A stretch of 64,000 nt of DNA from Dipteris shenzhenensis (lineage: Eukaryota; Polypodiophyta; Polypodiopsida; Gleicheniales): assembly GCA_047967505.1 (NCBI GenBank), contig CM106538.1, one strand, 5' to 3'. The stretch's first letter is position 1; each line of letters opens with the position of its first letter. The notes beneath the pieces were generated by a model. That model did no database searches and was not told the DNA's origin. It saw only the letters and a list, made by a program, of their open reading frames with translations. This document shows, piece by piece, positions 56,499 through 64,000 of the stretch. The position numbers and the translations under genes were made by a program.

Positions 56499-58745
56499 TG
56501 TGTTGAAGCATACACTCAGGAATGCCCATCATGACACGCATCCCCTTGTCATCACTTGTCAGAGCTTCCATAGACTTGACTTTATCGTCCTCGGTCAACC
56601 TCGACGATGCGAGGCTATACAACCTCTCCTCATTGATCGCCCCTGGGGGCTTCATCCCCAAGTCTAGAGTGGTGACAATCCTACAAATCGAAAGTGGTTT
56701 CAAAAAACAATCACTTCGTATGCAAGCTTGTCATCTAATCGTTTTCCTTCCACATGTAATCTCCACAATTCACTTGTACCATCTTGCCCCTAGTGCAGGG
56801 TCAGCCAACTTCAAGAGTTGACGCGTACGCTTCAAGAGCTTGTCGTTCACACTGTAGTACGCTTCGCTCCATTTCTTTCAAAAGTCAACATCCGACAACT
56901 CGCTGCGACTGTGCATGACTGGATGCAAGTGTTTGTCATACGTGTCATTCGTTGCCTTGTCATCAAACATATTGCAATAACTAAAGAAGGAAAGGAAAAA
57001 GTGTCTCGTTATTGATCCTTACCTTCCACATCACCTATGCGATTATTGGAAGAGGGTTTTTGTACCAATGAACTTTCATGGCTGCCTTCTTCCTGTGGGC
57101 ATCCAGCCACTCTTTCTGCTCAGTTGACAATCTTCGGTGAGTTGCCACATCTAATATAGCACCCAACACTCTGGCCTTGCAAATGAGGTTCAAAAAAGTG
57201 GAGGTGACAATGTTCTATGCTAGCCTGGCGTCGAAAGCAACATATTAAACAATCCTCCAGTGAGGGTGAGGCAGCTAAAGACACAGTGCATTCATTAGGA
57301 ATCATCGAACTCACCTATTCGTCGTTGATAATACAAACAACTCTCCTTCATCTTCTGAGGGCACCTCCACTAATCGGCATTGGACGCGTATATGCCGGCG
57401 CTTATCATTAGGAAAGGCTGGCACTCAAAAGAAAAAGAAGAATTCATGAGTTGAAAACAAATGAAACTTGGCTACTAATGTTGAATCACCCAAATCAATG
57501 GACTACAATACTTACATGTCCTTATCTCGATTCCCACCCTGTGTGGCGATGGTTTCCATCCCAAATGTAAAATAAGGAATTGGACAAGAACGCCCACTTT
57601 GTGTTCCTAATTTCTTCCTCAAATTCTTCGTGTTTCTGGAGCCACAGTGTGAATTCCACTCCCTTTTCACATCCTCGTCCACGTCTCTCTTTTGCATCTT
57701 TGGTGTGGAGGTGAGCACGATGAGGACACCCAACCCCAGCAAGTACCCACTTGAGAAGAATGTTTTCTGCATCTCTTGGGTGCGGGATGTGATCTGGTGG
57801 ATAGTGGGCATTGGGAGCAATCGACACAAGGGGATAGAGGGCAGAGGGATTATTTTTTCCACCTACAAAGAAATTTTTTTAATTTAGCCCAAACATTCGT
57901 TCTCACTCCGTGCCTTGAGATTATAGACCTTCAAAAGACCGAACTACTTACAGTGAATGTTTGTAGCTGGTCCTCAATGCACTCCCACACGATTGTCTTG
58001 TTGCAGGAGGCACTCAGTGCCGTCTCTCCAAGGATACCCTCCTCGTCATCGTCCTCAGACTCCTCTCTGGCCAGTCGCTTTGGTGCATGTCGACCTCAGC
58101 CTTTGCTACGTCGCCCCTGGGAAGAGGGTGTGCTCACACTTTTACTACATCCTTTGGAATCCCGCTTAGAAGCGCCGACGGTAGCCCCAGCAGATGTTGC
58201 CAAGGCTCCGCAGAGTTACGAGGATAGGCCTCCCATCGATGATGCACCGATAACAGTCTGCACGTTCAAGGGATCGAGCCAAATTTTCCTTCTTCATCTA
58301 CCTCCCCCTTGTGTTAACGTAGAACCCTTGAGACCACGCAGTCTTCCTCTCGCAGAAGTTGTGCCCCCCGTCGGAGGCATGTCCTCATTATCAAGCTGGG
58401 CTATATCATCAAGTCTCTATTCACAGAAATTGGTAAAATGGGTTCAAGAAAATCCAACAAAGCCCACTCTAAGCTCATGCAAAGGAAGGACATGATAGAA
58501 GAGCTCACCACTTATTCAACAGGCCACACAAGTAACGCGTTCTCTTTGAGGTCCACTTCAGCCCCATCCTTGTTGATTCCTTTCAACAGGGCCTTATCAT
58601 ACATGCACGAAATGATGACACCAACGTTGCCAAATCGAATGCCTTCTGAATCATGTGTTTGACGAATGCGCGCCTGAGCCACGGGATCGTATTTGTCATC
58701 ATACAAGATGACGATGTCATCTCACTTGAATGCGGGTGATGCCAT
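56485..58745 (-). pseudogene. Decayed multi-exon gene of unknown function, DGNHR motif
   Basis: The minus-strand start at 58745 reads MASPAFK, stop, then DDIVILYDDKYDPVAQAR, up to NALLVWPVE at 58512. A segment ending LSASCNKTIVWECIEDQLQ runs to a donor at 57951. Three GT-AG introns are plausible: 57951-57863, 57515-57418 and 57314-57225. The middle exon contains PRDAENILLKWVLAGVGCPH and IWDGNHRHTGW. Later pieces: HIRVQCRLVEVPSEDEGELF, THRRLSTEQKEWLDAH, LDLGMKPPGAINEERLYSLA. DGNHR resembles the signature of ParB/sulfiredoxin-like domains, but that is only a resemblance. Several in-frame stops suggest a pseudogene or transposon passenger. Confidence 0.4.
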
Positions 58746-58875
58746 TCTTGCTAGGATGCGGATTGAGGATACAGTACAAAGTTAGGGTTTGCAAGACCTA
58801 CATTCATGGCACAAAAACCCTCATTACAAGACAAAAAAGAGAAAGATAGGGGGGAAAGATAGAGGCCTTTCTCGG

Positions 58876-58880
<5 letters not shown>

Positions 58881-58912
<32 letters not shown>
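58881..58912. repeat. (AG)n microsatellite
   Basis: Uninterrupted (GA)n run of about 32 bp. Confidence 0.9.
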
Positions 58913-58916
<4 letters not shown>

Positions 58917-59111
58917 CCTTGATAGCTCACTCACAAAGTAAGTATCATTGGGGGGTGTAGCTTTTCCCAAAAGCATGTTTTTTTTTGTTTTTTTAAAAGC
59001 TTGTTAAAAAAAAAAAAACTTTTTTGGCTCCACCAAACATGGCCCGTTTTAAAACAAATTTTCATTAAAAAAAAGTTTTTTAAATAAAAATTTTGTAAAT
59101 AATTTTTTTAA

Positions 59112-59201
59112 AAATCTCCAAAAAAAGGGTGAAGTTGGCACCCAGAGGAGGGCACCGGTGCCCTGCTCTAGGCGCCAACTTCACCCTTTTTTTGGAGATT
59201 T
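59112..59201. repeat. 90-bp foldback palindrome
   Basis: Perfect 28-bp outer arms (59112-59139 and 59174-59201; AGGGTGAAGTTGGC at the inner end) surround a centre GGGCACCGGTGCCC (59150-59163). All share one axis at 59156/59157. Confidence 0.9.
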
Positions 59202-59251
59202 ATTTGTTAAAAAAAATTCTAAAGTTTAAAATTTTTTAAAATAAAAATATC

Positions 59252-59308
59252 AAAAAAAAGGGCAAAGTTGGCGCCCTCCCGTGGGCGTCAACTTTGCCCT
59301 TTTTTTTT
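59252..59308. repeat. Second foldback palindrome
   Basis: Arms of 25 bp with one mismatch (AAAGGGCAAAGTTGGCGCCC and its complement) around TCCCGT. Related in sequence to the palindrome at 59112-59201. Confidence 0.85.
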
Positions 59309-60480
59309 TAATTTTCATCCCAAATTTGTTTTTCAGAAATGTCCAAAAATGAAATAATTTGCACTAATTTTTTTACCCCCTAGCAAAGATCGTCCTTTTT
59401 GAGGGCCTTCCACTCTGAATTTGGCCAATGTTCCAAAAAGTAATCTTTTTGAAATTTGTGCGAGATCTTGTTATGCCGTCGATTTTCCTTCAAAAAGTTT
59501 GGAAATCGGAGTTGCTACGAAAAAGTTATGGCTGTTTTACTCTTTGGCGAAATTCTATGTAATTTTTACTAGTTTTTATGTTTTTCTACAGGCTTGCTTG
59601 CCTTTCACACGAATCACCTATACTTTCTAATTGTTGCATAATTGCGATTCTATGCCAAAAGCCAAGATGCTCATTTTTTGGGGGTTTTTAAAAGCTTTTA
59701 TTGTTTTTTGGGGTGGAGGTGGGGGGTATAGCTGTTTTTTAAAATATTTGACAACAAACAATTACAAAAAATGGCATCTTCACCCTTACACCTATTCTTG
59801 CATTAAATACTCATAGAATGCTATTTGTTAGACATCAACTATATAAAGACCCCCCCCCCCCCCCCCCACACACACACATCTCTCTCAAGCTCTCATTCTC
59901 TCTCAACTCCTCCTCCATACCCTAACTCTTTGTCCGTCTCTCTCCCCCCCCTATCTTACACCTCTCTCTCTCCCTGGGGCGCCAACTCCCTTTAGTAAAA
60001 AACCTATCAAAATCTTGAGTATGATATGAATTTAACAGTATGCCATGAGTAGAAAGTATTCAAATTAACATGGTTGTGTTCTACACTTAAAGAGCTTCAA
60101 ATATGTCTGTACATCTTAAAATTTGGGTAGCACATAAAGAGGTTACATTAATTTGAAAGGAGATGGGTTTTCATAATTTAGTGTATTTTTTGTTCCCCCC
60201 CCCCTCATCCAAAAGACCCCCCCCCCTTGGGCCTCACATATTATAAAAAAATATGTACAAATCTTAAAATCTTGCATATTTTTCAACATATATACCTTAT
60301 ATTTTGTGGGAGGGGGGACATGGAATTTTCATATTTTTTCCTTGCATATTTGAAAATTTTAAAGGAAATCCATGCATATTATACAATGGACCTTGTCCCC
60401 CCATACCCTAGATTTTTGATGACGATATTAACATATTACATATTGAGTGGGTGTCCCAACTCTCTCTCTCTCTCTCTCTC
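59309..60480. other. AT-rich stretch with poly(C) tracts
   Basis: No gene recognised. C runs occur at 59850-59868, 60196-60206 and 60218-60226, and (CT)n at 60463-60480. Confidence 0.4.
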
Positions 60481-60481
60481 A

Positions 60482-61297
60482 ATGGCCGGCCCAACTGGTG
60501 CAGAGTCTAGCAACCTCAACAAAGTGCAGATCTATTTGAACTCCCTCTCGTCGGAGCCAATGATATGATATGCAAATGGTGGAACCGTTGTGCTAAGTGA
60601 GGATGACCCCCTGATAGCCAAGGGCATTCATGTGATGGCCATCGCACATGTAAATAGCCGCTTGCAGAGTATGCAAGTGGAAGCCATTCAGGCGGGTGGA
60701 TTGGGGCAGTTCTACATGCTGAACACGTAGTTGTCACGTGACTATGTGCTAGAGAGAGGAAAGAGTGCACTTGCCCACACTCCACCCACAATAGATCTCA
60801 CCCAAAGTCTAGCCAATTTGAGGCAGAGACCATGCGAGTTGGACCCATCATTCTGAGCACAAGGGAAGGCAGCCATTGCACAAGCTACACCCATAATAGA
60901 TCTCACGGCTAGCCCAAGAAGCCTGAGCTCGAGGCCAAGTTCAAGCCATGTTGAACAACCATTAGGAGGCCATGGCATGGTACTGATCGATGATGACAAT
61001 GATACAATAGCTGCAATGGAGGATCCTCAAGCAGTCATTAGCATGTTGTCGTACATCAAGTCTTCTAGGGGACGTCATCGATTGCTTCATGAACTGTTGT
61101 ACAATTCAACCATAGTGGAGAAGTTGATGGAAGTTCCGACAATGTACAACGGAAACGTTGCGTTAAAATTGCTGCCCATGCCGCATGGACCGAGTGCAAT
61201 GGACGGAGTTAAAGGGTTATATTGCAATGGTATATTATATTTACCATCAGGCAAGTCATTCGGTCAACATTTATCGGGTCACCTTTATAAATATTGA
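60482..61297 (+). pseudogene. Single-frame pseudogene with IDLT motifs, unknown family
   Basis: From the ATG at 60482 (MAGPTGAESSNLNKVQIYLN) one frame runs to a stop after GQHLSGHLYKY at 61297, broken by three stops (after LNSLSSEPMI, GQFYMLNT and PCELDPSF). The middle has PTIDLTQS, PIIDLTAS and MVLIDDDND, which resemble SUMO-interaction motifs. The C-terminal third (AAMEDPQAVISMLSYIKSSR, ELLYNSTIVEKLMEVPTMYN) is open and looks globular. No family is recognised. Frame conservation despite three stops suggests recent loss of function. Confidence 0.5.
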
Positions 61298-62408
61298 TGT
61301 GAATACGGTTTTTGGAAACACGAATACAATGAATGATCATGTGAGCATGTAATCATGACATACAAAACCCTAACTGTGCTAGTGGTCTAGCCGCACTATG
61401 TCCATGAAGTCAAGTCTAAATAAACTTTGTGAGATGCACAAGACCATCATTTTGTCATGGGCGAGGAAATTTTTTGACTCTTTCTTCAAATTAAATGATG
61501 AAAGAGTGTGTAAGAGGTAGAGTCGACCCCTATAGTGATTTAGCCCTTTGGGTTACTACAAATTTTAAAATATGAGAATGATCTAGTAATACAGAGGGGC
61601 TATATTTAAGGCGGCATGTGGTAGAGTACGCACATAAAAGAGAATACTTTTATCGAAGTCAAATATACAATAGAACCTATATTAAAAGGAATAAAAGTGC
61701 TATCTTCTAAAATACAATGACTCCTAGCACATTCTTGAAAGTGATTCCTCCCCTCGCTTTGATGGCCTTAAAAGTCCTTACCTTATCCCACACTCTATTA
61801 GCCCACCACTTTTGTTCTTCTTGGTTCTACTTTCCTTCCACTTTTTCGATTCTTAATTGAAAAGTACTATTGCTTGGCTCAAACTCAAAAGGAAATGTGT
61901 CACTATAACATATAATCTTTTGACTTGGGTCTTTCTCTTTCTCAAGCTTTGACATTCATTGCGTGTGTTTGTTTAGAATATTCAAACAACATCTTGCTCT
62001 TGATTGGCCTAACCCATATTTTTCTAGGTCCATATTAAAATTTAAATCTTGAGTATTCAATCTTTGCATCAAATCATAAAAGCTTTTTACTTCCGTCCTT
62101 GCATTCGCTGTGTGTATTTGTGTTGCCAATTATCAAAGTTGTTATTAATTTACTCAATCAAGTGATTGATGAGCTATAATTTTTTAATTATTAAGGAACC
62201 ATTAGGACTAGGAGACAAACATAGCATTATGATAGCAATGATAGCATTCGTTTGTCTTATACAAAAATATTATGATCTCACACATTTAGTGCAAACATAT
62301 TTGTTTTAAGTTGAGAAGTGGTGGTATCCATCTTGCATGCCAATTATTTGAATCCAGGTGTCTCCCTTGAATCGTAGGAGTGCAAGAAGGACTATGGCGG
62401 AGTAGGGA
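61298..62408. other. AT-rich intergenic sequence
   Basis: No gene, RNA or transposon domain recognised. Confidence 0.4.
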
Positions 62409-62657
62409 CTATATGTAACAACATCCACCTTCTTGTTGTTGGCGGAGGTTTCGGAGGTTATAACACATCCCTCTAAAACTATAGCCTCGTCCACCTACCC
62501 TTTTACAATTGTGGATGCTTGCCTTATAGCCTGTACCTTGGCAAAATCTTTTAGCACCCATAGGACTTTGGTCTTCTTCGTCACAAGGTGTGGCTTGTAA
62601 AACATGGGGCATCATTGCGAAGAGGACTAGTATGATAAAAGCTTTGATACACATCAT
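62409..62657 (-). CDS. Small secreted cysteine-rich peptide (82 aa)
   Basis: The ORF starts MMCIKAFIILVLFAMMPHVL, a typical signal peptide with likely cleavage after LQA. The mature part is about 60 residues with six cysteines in the order C, C, C, C, CC, ending GGCCYI. It is basic and intact. This is the layout of plant cysteine-rich signalling or antimicrobial peptides, but spacing does not match any subfamily I can name. The 5' UTR would contain the (CT)n run at 62661-62742; a TATA-like GTATATAG lies at 62777-62784. The second Met codon follows immediately and could also serve as start. Confidence 0.65.
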   Translation of the reverse strand: MMCIKAFIILVLFAMMPHVLQATPCDEEDQSPMGAKRFCQGTGYKASIHNCKRVGGRGYSFRGMCYNLRNLRQQQEGGCCYI

Positions 62658-62660
62658 GTG

Positions 62661-62690
62661 TGAGAGAGAGAGAGATAGAGAGAGACAGAG

Positions 62691-62742
<52 letters not shown>
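62661..62742. repeat. (AG)n microsatellite in the presumed 5' UTR
   Basis: (GA)n with a few interruptions; reads (CT)n on the gene strand just upstream of the peptide start codon. Confidence 0.9.
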
Positions 62743-62744
<2 letters not shown>

Positions 62745-62749
62745 GAGTA

Positions 62750-63060
62750 CGCTCCACAATTGTAGCCCTTTCTCCTCTATATACCTACAGATGAATGCCA
62801 CCCACACTTGATACACACCAAGAGTGTGACCACACCAGACGAGCTTATACCAAAGAGTGAAGGGAAGGCGACAGTTTCACAACTATGACCCTTGCAAGCC
62901 CTTGCTTCTATTTTTTCCTCTAGATACCTAGTAAAGTATGAAGCTCCATGCACTTATCGTCGACAGCAAGAGCGGTAGTTTCATAACTATGACCCTTGCA
63001 AGCCCTTGCTTTCTATGTTCTCCTACCTACAAATGAAGCTCCATGCACTCCACACCAAGA
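62750..63060. repeat. Three diverged tandem units upstream of the peptide gene
   Basis: Two close units (about 62870-62955 and 62968-63045) share ACTATGACCCTTGCAAGCCC, TTGCTT and GAAGCTCCATGCACT. A third, diverged unit at 62752-62830 holds the TATA-like box. They may be duplicated promoter pieces. Confidence 0.6.
62777..62784 (-). promoter_or_regulatory. TATA-like box of the peptide gene
   Basis: The minus strand reads GTATATAG about 120 bp upstream of the start codon, with the (CT)n tract in between. Confidence 0.4.
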
Positions 63061-63102
63061 GCGTAACCAACTTTGCTTTTGGCCAGCAGAAATTAGCTAT
63101 AT

Positions 63103-63639
63103 TTGTTTGGAATTGAGAATTTAGTATTTTGTTATTGGATGGCGCACATGCAACCAATGCTCAAATATGGTTTGTGCCCTGAGCCTCAGAGCTTCCCCTT
63201 GTCTTCCCTTCCACTCTCGCATTTGGACCTTCTTCGCCATAGCCTCCCCATCTTCAAGGTAGCTTCGCTTTTCCGCATTTCTCCATTTCCTCTGCTTTTC
63301 CTCTCAGCAATTAGATCTCTTGCTCCCATCATTGGCGTGCGCCCCCCCTTCAATTCCGGTAGACTTCGTCTTCTCAACGCGATCCGGTCAGCAGTCCCAA
63401 TTGAGCACCACCAGCTGGAGCTGTCGCCATCGCCCATCCCCCCTTCCTCTTGCGTTTGGGCCTTCCATTCTCCCTCACTCGATGGCTCTGACGAACCTAG
63501 CTTGCAACCCGCTTTGCAGCAGGCCTCTGCCTCGGTGGAGCAGGTAGCTTCTGTGTCACCGATGCAAGGTTCACATATTGGTGAATTTGTCACCATAAGG
63601 TATGCTGCTCAATTGTGGGTGAGGGCTTGCTTTAATTAA
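63103..63639 (+). CDS. Hypothetical ORF, possibly part of a first exon
   Basis: 178 codons starting MFGIENLVFCYWMAHMQ; Ser/Leu/Pro-rich, no domain recognised. A possible donor AAGGTATGC lies at 63598-63606. It may be 5' UTR or an exon of a gene continuing right of the window. Confidence 0.25.
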   Translation: MFGIENLVFCYWMAHMQPMLKYGLCPEPQSFPLSSLPLSHLDLLRHSLPIFKVASLFRISPFPLLFLSAIRSLAPIIGVRPPFNSGRLRLLNAIRSAVPIEHHQLELSPSPIPPSSCVWAFHSPSLDGSDEPSLQPALQQASASVEQVASVSPMQGSHIGEFVTIRYAAQLWVRACFN

Positions 63640-63907
63640 GTTCTTGTCATTTTGATCCAAGGAGCTCAACCACTTGCCACTTCGGCTGTGTATGCCACGA
63701 ATATTACGATTTTTTCTTTTGCTAATTCTCATTTTTATGTACTTTGCACCGGTGGTTTTTGGCCTGCCATATATGGAGCCTTAAGTGGAGCCTATGGGCA
63801 TTTCAAAAGCTCATTTTTTAAGGGATTCCAGCCGCATGGAGCCACACCAATGCTTCAAATCCTCTCTCTCTCTTTCTCCCTCTCTCATTGCTAATTTCTT
63901 CCCTTCA

Positions 63908-63940
<33 letters not shown>

Positions 63941-64000
63941 GGACACCCACCTATGCCTTCTCTAGCTCATCACTTGGATTGGTGGATACCCATGGAATGG
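63640..64000. other. Unassigned sequence with (CT)n tracts
   Basis: (CT)n at about 63859-63888 and 63915-63941; nothing else recognised. Confidence 0.4.

Noticed and set aside
1-64000. tRNA, rRNA or snRNA genes
   Set aside because: No cloverleaf with A and B boxes or conserved RNA core was recognised by eye; a tRNAscan/Infernal run would settle it.

Overview
This is nuclear DNA from a land plant. It is dominated by one host gene whose introns are filled with retrotransposons. Nine plus-strand exons between 8944 and 54781 have GT-AG borders and a matching reading phase. Together they encode the C-terminal 271 residues and stop codon of a plant-type TRAPPC13 (DUF974), a TRAPP vesicle-tethering subunit. 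The 5' exons were not found and probably lie left of the window. One intron is about 33.0 kb (9835-42862). The others are 7.5 kb, 3.8 kb and several of 100-160 bp. Giant TE-packed introns, many (CT)n/(CA)n microsatellites, Ty1/copia elements and plant L1-type LINEs suggest a large-genome plant such as a fern. That last step is inference; the sequence does not fix the species.

Layout. 1-1639: 5' end of a minus-strand copia (A). 1848-3256: LINE L (minus), with two short LINE tails at 3257-3410. 3510-6300: 5'-truncated copia B (plus). 6405-7070: repeat array and an LTR-like segment. 8944-9834: four TRAPPC13 exons. 10124-10653 and 16305-19035: LINE G (minus), split by copia F (10654-16304, minus). 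19029-20075: LINE I. 20740-21979: a foldback DNA element with a 9-bp target duplication. 22371-23760: an ORF1-only LINE-like element (c). 23860-24873 and 32325-33350: copia E, split by a second ORF1-only element (d), itself split by copia D (24948-31417, target duplication GAGAG). 33540-34785: LINE J. 36167-42130: LINE H, the most complete LINE. 42511-42543: another LINE tail. 42863-43207: two exons. 44008-45140: LINE K. 47761-49764: a sense-strand retroposon with an 18-bp target duplication. 50709-50959: two exons. 52765-53330: LINE M. 54761-54781: last exon.

Right of the host gene (54.8-64 kb) lie a decayed minus-strand multi-exon gene of unknown function, two foldback palindromes, a plus-strand pseudogene with SUMO-interaction-like motifs, and an intact minus-strand gene for an 82-residue secreted cysteine-rich peptide.

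The most interesting signal is a stem-loop at the 3' end of the minus-strand LINEs. Five copies keep the same two-stem, 5/3 internal-loop architecture, and both stems show compensatory changes. It sits next to pyrimidine microsatellite tails. The ORF1-only elements c and d, which lack reverse transcriptase, carry the same tail, so they may use the LINE machinery. Copia leaders and ORF1-only elements also share dense arrays of GTAC/CCGTAC motifs near their 5' ends.
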